This document shows positions 16,869 through 23,871 of a stretch of 64,000 nt of DNA, piece by piece. Each line of letters opens with the position of its first letter. The first letter of the stretch is position 1. The position numbers and the translations under genes are program-made. The stretch is taken from contig JAUIGV010000008.1 of assembly GCA_030432565.1 (NCBI GenBank), forward strand, positions 1-64,000, in the 5' to 3' direction. Below the pieces are notes generated by a model. That model had not been told where the DNA came from. It made no database searches and saw only the letters and a list, made by a program, of their open reading frames with translations. The DNA comes from Verrucomicrobiia bacterium. GTDB lineage: Bacteria; Verrucomicrobiota; Verrucomicrobiia; Verrucomicrobiales; Akkermansiaceae.

Positions 16869-18887
16869 CTACCACGCCGGTCCGACCTCCCAGGTCTCAA
16901 GCATTTCCTCGGGACAGTCCTCAAGGAATCGCGAGGGCCTCGTGATAATATCGCCGGTGTAACTCTTGGGATTAATCTGCGGATAGGTCAAATAAAGTTC
17001 ATCCTTCGAACGAGTCAGCGCTACATAAAACAATCGCCGTTCCTCCTCAAACATGTCCTGGTCATCCGCTTCCAAAACCCGTCCATTCGGGAACATCCCA
17101 TCAGCCAACCAGATCAGAAAGACCACCTTCCATTCCAACCCCTTGGCCTGGTGGATTGATGAAAGGACCACTTTTTCATCATCAGGTTCGGCTTGACTGC
17201 CGGTTGGCTCACCATCGACCGAACTCATCAGGGACAACTGGCCGAGCAGCTCCAAAACATCGTCAAAACTCTCGGAATACAAAATCAACTGCTCGATGTC
17301 CTGACGACGGTTGTCGTAGTTCTCGAAGCTGACCTTCATGTAGTCGTCATAGACTCCTTCCAAAATGCTGGTGAGCATTTCGGAAGGGCGCGCATAGCCG
17401 TCACCCAACACCAATTCGTCCAGAGTGTAACAAAGCTGCTCCCAGTCTTTTTTGGCCTTCGCCGGGACCGGAAATTTCAGCATGTGGCCGGAAAAACTCT
17501 CCGGCGGTTTCTCCTCCTTCGAAATCCCTACCTTGAGCCAGGCCCGCCAAAGCTTTGTCGCGGTCGCCGCGCCGATCCCGGGCAAGAGCAGGCAAAAGCG
17601 CTTAAAACTGACCTCGTCCCGACGATTCGTGGCGAAGCGCAGAAAGGCCGCAACATCCTTAATGTGAGCTTGCTCGAAAAAGCGCAAGCCACTGGTGATT
17701 TCAAAAGGAATTCCTCGCGCCGTGAGCTCCATCTGGATCTCCAAACTCTGGTGATGGGCGCGATAAAGGATCGCCATCTCATCAAGCTCGATCCCCTCGT
17801 CCCGAAGCTCCAAAACACGTTGCGCCACAAAATCCGCCTGCGCCCTTGGATCCTCCACGGGAACCAAAGCCGGGGTCATCGACCCACCTTTACGCGCCGC
17901 TCGAAGCGCCTTCTTAAATTGTTTTTTGTTCGCCGAAATCGCAGCATTGGAGAGATCAATCACTTCGGGAACGCTGCGATAATTGGTCTCGATCTTGTAA
18001 ACTGTTGCGTCCGGATAATGATCGGGAAACGACAGAATATTATCCATATCAGCACCCCGCCACGAGTAAATCGACTGGGCATCATCCCCCACCACCATCA
18101 CCGAATTCTGGGGCTGGGCCAGCAAGTGAATCAACTCACTCTGAACCGCGTTGGTATCCTGATACTCATCAACCAGAAGGTATTGGAAACGCTTTTGGTA
18201 AAGGCTGCGAAGATCCTCGTTTTCCTTGAGCAACTTCAACGGGAGAATCAGGAGGTCGTCAAAATCCACCGAATTTGTATCCAGCTTCTTGGCCGTGTAG
18301 GCCTCTCCTACTTTCGCGATCTCCCCACCCCATTCCTCAAAGTAGGGATAGCGGGCCTCGAGCAAGTCCTCGAGATTGACTCCGGTATTTTCGACCAGGG
18401 AAAAGATTGAAATGAGAACATCGGCTTTGGGGAACCGCCGTGACTTGGTGTCAATGTCGCATTCCGCAACCACGGTGTTCATGAGCGACTTCTGATCGTC
18501 ACGATCCATGATCGAAAACGAACGGGTCAGGCCGACCTCATCGGCATGACGCCGCAGGATTCGATTCCCAATGGCGTGGAAGGTTCCACTCCAGAGTTCG
18601 CTGAGATCCAGCGGAATCAACTCCCGAACCCGCTCCATCATTTCACGCGCCGCCTTGTTTGTGAAAGTCAGCAAAAGAAGGCTCTTGGGATCCACTCCCT
18701 GATCGAGCAGATAGGCCACCCGATAAGTCAAAGTACGAGTTTTACCGGAGCCAGCACCCGCAATCACCAGGGCGGGACCCGGCCGCGAACTCACCGCAGC
18801 ATACTGCTGCTCGTTCAGTTCCGCCTGATAATCAATTCCGGAAACGCCCTTTCGGGCTCCCTTCTTAAGCTGGTATTGCCGGGCCAT
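16869..18887 (-). CDS. UvrD/PcrA/Rep-family superfamily 1 DNA helicase
   Basis: 672 residues, SF1A 3'-5' helicase. Motifs visible in order are Q-motif and Walker A (LNEQQYAAV, AGAGSGKTRTLTY), motif Ia (TFTNKAAREM), Walker B (LLVDEYQDTN), motif III (GDDAQSIYSWRGA), motif IV (ETNYRS) and motifs V/VI (SIHQAKGLEW, EERRLFYVALTRS). The length is like Rep and PcrA without the long UvrD tail; there is no RecB-like nuclease domain. Probable role is repair or removal of protein roadblocks at forks. It starts 2 bp after the stop of the alanine/glycine symporter gene, so it is transcribed with it. Confidence 0.92.
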   Translation of the reverse strand: MARQYQLKKGARKGVSGIDYQAELNEQQYAAVSSRPGPALVIAGAGSGKTRTLTYRVAYLLDQGVDPKSLLLLTFTNKAAREMMERVRELIPLDLSELWSGTFHAIGNRILRRHADEVGLTRSFSIMDRDDQKSLMNTVVAECDIDTKSRRFPKADVLISIFSLVENTGVNLEDLLEARYPYFEEWGGEIAKVGEAYTAKKLDTNSVDFDDLLILPLKLLKENEDLRSLYQKRFQYLLVDEYQDTNAVQSELIHLLAQPQNSVMVVGDDAQSIYSWRGADMDNILSFPDHYPDATVYKIETNYRSVPEVIDLSNAAISANKKQFKKALRAARKGGSMTPALVPVEDPRAQADFVAQRVLELRDEGIELDEMAILYRAHHQSLEIQMELTARGIPFEITSGLRFFEQAHIKDVAAFLRFATNRRDEVSFKRFCLLLPGIGAATATKLWRAWLKVGISKEEKPPESFSGHMLKFPVPAKAKKDWEQLCYTLDELVLGDGYARPSEMLTSILEGVYDDYMKVSFENYDNRRQDIEQLILYSESFDDVLELLGQLSLMSSVDGEPTGSQAEPDDEKVVLSSIHQAKGLEWKVVFLIWLADGMFPNGRVLEADDQDMFEEERRLFYVALTRSKDELYLTYPQINPKSYTGDIITRPSRFLEDCPEEMLETWEVGPAW

Positions 18888-18889
18888 TT

Positions 18890-20446
18890 TTAGGAAGCAT
18901 CGCTGCTATCGGTGTAGTCGATGTAGCGGGCATATTCATCCTTCACCTTGGGCATGAGAATATACATCGCAATCACGTTTGGCACCGACATTGCAAAAAT
19001 CATCGCGTCCGAGAAATCGAAGACCTTGCTCATGCTCAGCGACGACCCCAGGACCACAAAGAAGCAGAAGAGGATTTTGTAAACCAACTCCGCGCCCTTA
19101 CTGCGACCAAACAAGTGGCTCCAAGCCTGCACACCGTAGTAGGACCACGAAATCATGGTTGAGAATGCGAACAAAATCACCGCAACTGTCAGGATGATGG
19201 GGAACCAGCCAATCACGGACTCAAAAGCAGCGGAAGTGATGGCAACCCCTTCGAGTCCGGGCGTATCGTAGGTTCCAGCCATGATAATCACCAGTGCCGT
19301 TGTGGTGCAGACCACCACCGTGTCGATAAATGGCTCAAGGAGCGCCACGATTCCTTCACTTGCAGCATACTTTGTCTTCGCAGCCGAGTGAGCGATGGGA
19401 GCAGAACCAATTCCGGCCTCGTTGGAAAACGTCGCCCGCTTCATGCCCTGGATCATGACACCAATGATTCCACCGCCAATTGCGGTCGGAGCAAAGGCCC
19501 CCGTGAAAATCACACCGATTGCGGTTCCAATCTGACCAAAGTTCACAAAGATCACGAACAATCCGGCCAGCATGTAGATTCCGCACATGAATGGTACCAA
19601 GGTCGCGGTCACCGAAGCGATGCTCTTGATACCTCCAATGATGACGAGCCCGACCGCAACGGCCATGATGAGACCAAAGGCCCAGCGGTTCTCATCAAGA
19701 TAAGAGCCCTCTCCAACAACCCCGACCAATTGCTCGCAAGCCTGGTTCGCCTGAACCATGTTCCCTCCTCCAAAAGATCCTCCGATGCAGAGGAAGGCAA
19801 ACATTCCAGCCAGAATCAAACCAAACATTCCCATTCCTTTTTCAGCGAACCCCTTTTTTAGATACTGCATCGGCCCCCCATAAACCTTGCCATTTTCGAT
19901 CGTGCGATATTTCACACCAAGGGTGCATTCGCAAAACTTCGAGGTCATTCCAAACAAGCCGATCAGGATCATCCAGAAAGTCGCACCGGGGCCGCCGACA
20001 CTAATCGCAATGGCGACGCCTGCGATATTACCGAGACCCACCGTGCCGGAAAGAGCAGCGCAAAGGGCCTGGAAGTGAGTAATCTCACCAGGATCGGTGT
20101 CCGAGCTGTATTTGCCACTGATTGTACGGGCGGCGAGGCGCCATGATCGCAAGTTCAAGAACTTGAAGTAGACCGTGATGATAACAGCCGCCAACGCCAA
20201 CCAAACGACCACCAATGGAAGTTTTACGGGCTCGCCCTCGGCATCCTTGGCGATCTCAACCCCGTAAAAGACTTTGCCGGTCACCTTGTCCAGATAAGGG
20301 CCGACATTCTGATCAATCCACTTGTCCGGAGCTTCACTGAAAACAATTTCTTCAGCTTCAGCCGCTGAAGCCGTTGACTCCTCGGCACGGAGGGAGCCCA
20401 TCGAAAGCGTGGAAAGAAAAACAAGGATCGGGAGCAACTTTTGCAT
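18890..20446 (-). CDS. Alanine/glycine:cation symporter (AGCS family)
   Basis: 518 residues with a long hydrophobic core of 10-11 membrane segments. Family signatures are GTVGLGNIAGVAIAISVGGPGATFWM and FSNEAGIGSAPIAHSAA. AGCS proteins import alanine, glycine or related small amino acids with Na+. Unusually, the first 22 residues (MQKLLPILVFLSTLSMGSLRA) look like a cleavable signal peptide. They precede an acidic region of about 45 residues outside the membrane, before the first transporter helix, so the usual cytoplasmic start of AGCS proteins is replaced by a periplasmic extension. It is immediately upstream of the helicase gene. No glycine riboswitch was recognised upstream. Confidence 0.92.
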   Translation of the reverse strand: MQKLLPILVFLSTLSMGSLRAEESTASAAEAEEIVFSEAPDKWIDQNVGPYLDKVTGKVFYGVEIAKDAEGEPVKLPLVVVWLALAAVIITVYFKFLNLRSWRLAARTISGKYSSDTDPGEITHFQALCAALSGTVGLGNIAGVAIAISVGGPGATFWMILIGLFGMTSKFCECTLGVKYRTIENGKVYGGPMQYLKKGFAEKGMGMFGLILAGMFAFLCIGGSFGGGNMVQANQACEQLVGVVGEGSYLDENRWAFGLIMAVAVGLVIIGGIKSIASVTATLVPFMCGIYMLAGLFVIFVNFGQIGTAIGVIFTGAFAPTAIGGGIIGVMIQGMKRATFSNEAGIGSAPIAHSAAKTKYAASEGIVALLEPFIDTVVVCTTTALVIIMAGTYDTPGLEGVAITSAAFESVIGWFPIILTVAVILFAFSTMISWSYYGVQAWSHLFGRSKGAELVYKILFCFFVVLGSSLSMSKVFDFSDAMIFAMSVPNVIAMYILMPKVKDEYARYIDYTDSSDAS

Positions 20447-20511
20447 GGCGCGCGCACTCTGCGGGAAAGGGACGAGGGCGACAAGTGAGAATCCCTGCTT
20501 TACTCCAAAAC

Positions 20512-20540
20512 AAAAAAACCGCCCGGATCACTCCGGACGG
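20512..20540 (-). terminator. Rho-independent terminator of the rpsR-rpmG unit
   Basis: On the minus strand the 9-bp stem CCGTCCGGA / TCCGGGCGG with a GTGA tetraloop is followed by seven T residues. It lies 32 bp after the rpsR stop and terminates leftward transcription of rpmG and rpsR. Confidence 0.88.
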
Positions 20541-20571
20541 ATTTAAAAAATAATTCTGAGAGAACCTCCGT

Positions 20572-20814
20572 TTATGGAAGAAGATTTACGGCGCGGGCGC
20601 GCTTGATCTCACGGGTAATGGCACGGTGCATTTTGGCGGAAACTCCGGTCACCTTGCGAGGAAGAATGCGACCGGTCTCGGTGGTGAACTTGGAAAGCAC
20701 CTCGGGATTCTGGTAGCTAATCTTCTCAAAAGGAAGGTCGAGACGCTTGTTGGTCATCGACTTGTTGTGCTTCCGGAAGTTGATCCGGCGCTGGATGGTC
20801 TTGGGCTCAGACAT
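20572..20814 (-). CDS. rpsR: 30S ribosomal protein bS18
   Basis: 80 residues, the usual length for bS18. Recognisable parts are the basic N-terminus (RRINFRKHNKS), ISYQNPEVLSKFTTETGRILPRKVTGVSAKMHRAITREIKRARAV, all matching the family. It binds the 30S platform with bS6, but rpsF is not next to it; instead rpmG lies 25 bp upstream on the same strand, forming a short ribosomal-protein unit closed by the terminator at 20512-20540. Confidence 0.97.
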   Translation of the reverse strand: MSEPKTIQRRINFRKHNKSMTNKRLDLPFEKISYQNPEVLSKFTTETGRILPRKVTGVSAKMHRAITREIKRARAVNLLP

Positions 20815-20839
20815 AATTAAAGGTAGTTGGGGTCAGGGA

Positions 20840-21013
20840 CTATCGAAGCTCGCGATGGAGAGTGCGGCGCTTCAGGAAAGGATTGTATTTCTTCTTTTCA
20901 AGACGACCTGGGGTATTGAGGCTCTTCTTGTTACGAGTGCTGGTGTAACGGGAGGTTGGTTTGCCCTCGGCCTTGGCCTCGGTGCATTCCAGAATAATAA
21001 TATCGCGTGGCAT
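20840..21013 (-). CDS. rpmG: 50S ribosomal protein bL33 (zinc-free form)
   Basis: 57 residues ([21 protein letters not shown]..., [35 protein letters not shown]), a complete bL33. Only one cysteine (C10) remains of the two CxxC pairs of the zinc-binding form, so this is a C-minus bL33. It is transcribed leftward just ahead of rpsR, 25 bp apart. Confidence 0.95.
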   Translation of the reverse strand: MPRDIIILECTEAKAEGKPTSRYTSTRNKKSLNTPGRLEKKKYNPFLKRRTLHRELR

Positions 21014-21379
21014 AATCTAAGAAAGTCAGAATTCGGGACGCGGAAGCTATGAAACCCCGCTCTATCGTCAAGGGAAAACCGAGGAAAGTTCAGAAACTTT
21101 GACCATCTGAAAAAATCGTTGATTTCGCAGGGGTTCCGGCCCAGTCTCTCCCCGGTTGAAGGTGATTGGCGCTTTTAAGACCGATTTCCTCTTTCTTCTT
21201 TGAGAGATCCTCTATCTCTGACCACGGCCCGTCCGGCATCGATAATCCCGGCCGCTCAGGCAGATGCATTTGCAGGATCCCCCTCATGCCCTCGAGCCCT
21301 TCCTGCGGGTTTTCCGGTCACCCAACTGATCGATCCCACCCATGACAAGGCTCGAACTTTCCAGATTTCCATTATCCTC
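21014..21379. other. Intergenic region between divergent rpmG and rho
   Basis: 366 bp that must contain the leftward rpmG-rpsR promoter and the rightward rho promoter and leader. An imperfect inverted repeat AAAGTT CAG AAACTTT is seen near 21085-21100. No gene is recognised; the rho frame is open upstream from ATG 21200 but that part does not look coding. Confidence 0.5.
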
Positions 21380-22717
21380 ATGATTCCACCTGACTCTGAT
21401 TCAGCGAACTCCGGCGGCCAGCAGACCTCCGACTCCGGCAACGGCAACAACAATCGAAACCGGAATAGAAACCGGAACCGCAATCGAAACCGCAATCGCG
21501 GCCAGCGACAGGGACGGGTCCGCGGATTCGGACCGCGCGACGACAACCGGGACAACCGCGAACCACGGGAACGCAAACCCTTCGAATTCACCGGAGAACC
21601 GACCACGGTCGACGGACTCTTTGAGATTGCTCCCAAGGGATTTGGATTTCTGCGAAAGCAGGAACAGGACTTTGAGCAACGAAAAGAGGACGTGTTTGTC
21701 CCGCCAGATTTGGTCAGGAAGCACGGAATCCGTCCAGGCGTCTGGATCAAGGGAATTGCCCGCGACAGCACCCGTGGCCCACAAATGATTGAGGTGACCC
21801 TCATTAATGGCCAAAAACCTGACGAGGCACGCAAGCTTCCGGCCTTTGAAGAACTCAAGGCCGTCAATCCCTGCAAACAGATCGGATTTGAGACGACTCC
21901 TGATCGCTACACCACCCGTCTCGTGGACCTTATGGCACCCGTCGGCCGGGGCCAGCGAGGGCTCATTGTCTCCCCTCCCCGTTCCGGAAAAACGACCCTT
22001 CTCCTCCATATGGCCCAAGCCGTTCAGGAAAGGCACGAGGAACATCTTCACCTCATCATCCTGCTCGTCGACGAACGCCCGGAAGAAGTCACGGAATTTC
22101 GACGCCAACTTCCCGACGCCGAAATCTACGCCAGCTCGAATGACGAATCACCGCGAAACCACTGCCGCCTCGCCGAACTCTGTATCGAGAGGGCCAAGCG
22201 CCTGGTGGAAGCCGGTCAACACGTCTTTATCCTGATGGATTCCATCACCCGGCTTGCCCGCGCCTATAATAACAACATGGGTGGGAGCAAGCAAAGCCGC
22301 GGCCGGGGCTACCAGTCCGGTGGAATCGTCGCCGGGGCCCTGGAGATGCCCCGCCGCCTTTTCGCGGCTGCCCGAAACACCCGCGAAGCCGGCTCACTCA
22401 CCATCGTTGCCACCGCACTCATTCAGACGAACTCAAAGGCTGACGAAGCAATTTTCCAGGAATTCAAGGGAACTGGAAATATGGAACTCGTTCTTGATCG
22501 ACGCATCGCCGAACACTACGTCTATCCCGCTGCCGACATCTTCAAATCCGGCACTCGTCGGGAAGAACTAATTCTTCCCGAAATGAGTCTCAAAAAGATC
22601 TACATGGTGCGTCGCGGATTGGCCGGACACAAGCCGGTTGAAGCCATGGAAAGGCTCCTTTTCTTCATGAAAAAATTCCCGAGCAACGCCCAGATGCTGC
22701 TTGAGATCAAAGGGTAG
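21380..22717 (+). CDS. rho: Transcription termination factor Rho
   Basis: 445 residues. The RNA-binding cold-shock-like domain (EFTGEPTTVDGLFEIAPKGFGFLR, DVFVPPDLVRKHGIRPGVWIKG) precedes the RecA-like motor with Walker A SPPRSGKTTLLL, the DERPEEVTEFRR motif, HVFILMDSITRLARAYN, and VLDRRIAEHYVYPAADIFKSGTRREELIL. The usual Rho_N helical domain is absent. In its place is a disordered, Arg/Asn-rich stretch (residues about 25-45, repeated NR) followed by RGQRQGRVRGFG. The Q-loop region has an insertion (GGSKQSRGRGYQSGG). ATG 21380 begins a sensible N-terminus; an ATG at 21200 would add 60 residues of unlikely sequence. Directly upstream of hpf. Confidence 0.97.
   Translation: MIPPDSDSANSGGQQTSDSGNGNNNRNRNRNRNRNRNRNRGQRQGRVRGFGPRDDNRDNREPRERKPFEFTGEPTTVDGLFEIAPKGFGFLRKQEQDFEQRKEDVFVPPDLVRKHGIRPGVWIKGIARDSTRGPQMIEVTLINGQKPDEARKLPAFEELKAVNPCKQIGFETTPDRYTTRLVDLMAPVGRGQRGLIVSPPRSGKTTLLLHMAQAVQERHEEHLHLIILLVDERPEEVTEFRRQLPDAEIYASSNDESPRNHCRLAELCIERAKRLVEAGQHVFILMDSITRLARAYNNNMGGSKQSRGRGYQSGGIVAGALEMPRRLFAAARNTREAGSLTIVATALIQTNSKADEAIFQEFKGTGNMELVLDRRIAEHYVYPAADIFKSGTRREELILPEMSLKKIYMVRRGLAGHKPVEAMERLLFFMKKFPSNAQMLLEIKG
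21452..21499 (+). repeat. Hexanucleotide-repeat tract coding Asn-Arg repeats in Rho
   Basis: Eight degenerate AAYCGN-type hexamers (AATCGA, AACCGG, AATAGA, AACCGG, ...) in tandem encode alternating Asn-Arg in the disordered N-terminal part of Rho. Such a tract may be prone to slippage in units of two residues. Confidence 0.75.
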
Positions 22718-22796
22718 ATTTTCCGCCGAAAGATGTGGCGATCCACCCACCCTCCTGCTATGGATTAGGTAAGGTAGTTTTTTACCGAAATTCATT

Positions 22797-23396
22797 ATGC
22801 AAACAAGAAACGTAGACCCAAACATCACCGTGACCGTGCGTCACGAAGACGTCACTGATTCACTGCGGCAGTATGCCCAGGACAAGATCAGTGGCATTCA
22901 TCTGGATTATCCGCGCATCATCGAGGCCAAGGCCATACTCGATGTCGAAGGAAGCCGTCGGCATAAAGCCGAAATCATCCTCTTTTGCGCCAACCATATC
23001 GTCATCGATGCTTCGTCCGAGACCGATGACATGTATAAGAGCATCGACTTTACCATCGACAAAATCGCGCGACGCATGCGCAAGCACAAGACCCGACTGC
23101 TGAAGCGCCGAACTCCCCGGCAGGAGGAGAGCATCCGCTACCTCGACGAAAGAAACTACCGGGCCGACTTCCTCGACAACCTGCCGGACGAAGTCAATGA
23201 AATGGAGGAACCGGAGCCCTTCTTCGTTCACAAGGAATCCTTCAGCCTCAGAAAGCTCTACAAGGAAGAAGCGGTCATGGAACTGGACCTCACCGAGCGT
23301 CCATTTGTCGTCTTCAAAAACGCGCGACGGGACGTGACTTCCATCGTTTGGCGCAAGCCCGATGGCGACTACGGCATGGTCGACATTGCCGACTAG
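22797..23396 (+). CDS. hpf: Ribosome hibernation promoting factor (long form, HPF/YfiA family)
   Basis: 199 residues with the S30AE/HPF domain at about 1-105 (ITVTVRHEDVTDSLRQYAQDK, SRRHKAEIILFC, DDMYKSIDFTIDKIARRMRKHKTRLLKRR) and a C-terminal dimerisation domain at about 135-195 (FFVHKESFSLRKLYKEEAVMELDL, RPFVVFKNARRD). Long HPF makes 100S ribosome dimers in stationary phase or stress. It is downstream of rho by 79 bp, on the same strand. A strong terminator follows. ATG 22797 has no ideal ribosome binding site. Confidence 0.95.
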   Translation: MQTRNVDPNITVTVRHEDVTDSLRQYAQDKISGIHLDYPRIIEAKAILDVEGSRRHKAEIILFCANHIVIDASSETDDMYKSIDFTIDKIARRMRKHKTRLLKRRTPRQEESIRYLDERNYRADFLDNLPDEVNEMEEPEPFFVHKESFSLRKLYKEEAVMELDLTERPFVVFKNARRDVTSIVWRKPDGDYGMVDIAD

Positions 23397-23422
23397 GCGG
23401 TCTTCATCTTCAAAGACCCTCC

Positions 23423-23455
23423 TCCGGATGATCCATGGATCATCCGGATTTTTTT
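23423..23455 (+). terminator. Strong terminator after hpf
   Basis: A perfect palindrome (TCCGGATGATCC and GGATCATCCGGA) at 23423-23448 is followed by seven T residues at 23449-23455. It separates rightward hpf from the leftward osmC-like gene that ends at 23461. Confidence 0.92.
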
Positions 23456-23460
23456 GCGCC

Positions 23461-23871
23461 TTAAGCCTGCCAGCGCCAATCGATATTCACCTCGATTTCG
23501 GGGTGAATGCTGTGCTGCACCGGGCAGGTCAGAGCGGCATTTTCAAGGACTTTACGATCAGGATGATCTCCGGCGACCGGCACGTGAATCTCGACATCCA
23601 GGCGGGCGATCCGGCGAGGAAGGTCGGCGGACATTTCCTTCAGCACAATCAAGCGAAGACCTTTGAGATTGATCTCCCGCTGTCTCGCCACGATTCCCAT
23701 GATGGTGGCCATGCAGGTTCCCAGCGCGGTCGCCACCATATCGGTCGGGGAAAAACTTTCACCCCGCCCCTCGTTATCAACCGGGGCGTCGGTCGTCACC
23801 TTGTTCCCGGACGGCATGTGCTCAGCCGAGCACCGCAACTGGCCTTCATAATCAATTTGGATCTCCACCAT
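23461..23871 (-). CDS. OsmC/Ohr-family thiol peroxidase-like protein
   Basis: 136 residues matching the OsmC family: an N-terminal strand region (VEIQIDYEGQLRCSAEHMPSG), PVDNEGRGESFSPTDMVATALGTCMATIMGI with first cysteine C53, and AALTCPVQHSIHPEIEVNIDW with second cysteine C116. The two cysteines at this spacing are the catalytic pair that reduces organic hydroperoxides, usually with dihydrolipoyl or thioredoxin-type reductants. It starts within the last 20 bases of the PEGA-FGE kinase gene and shares its operon. The frame continues open upstream through that gene, but ATG 23871 gives the correct family N-terminus. Confidence 0.9.
   Translation of the reverse strand: MVEIQIDYEGQLRCSAEHMPSGNKVTTDAPVDNEGRGESFSPTDMVATALGTCMATIMGIVARQREINLKGLRLIVLKEMSADLPRRIARLDVEIHVPVAGDHPDRKVLENAALTCPVQHSIHPEIEVNIDWRWQA

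Noticed and set aside
22768-22786. GGTAA/TTACC hairpin after rho
   Set aside because: Too weak (5 bp) and the T residues are inside the loop, so not a clear terminator.
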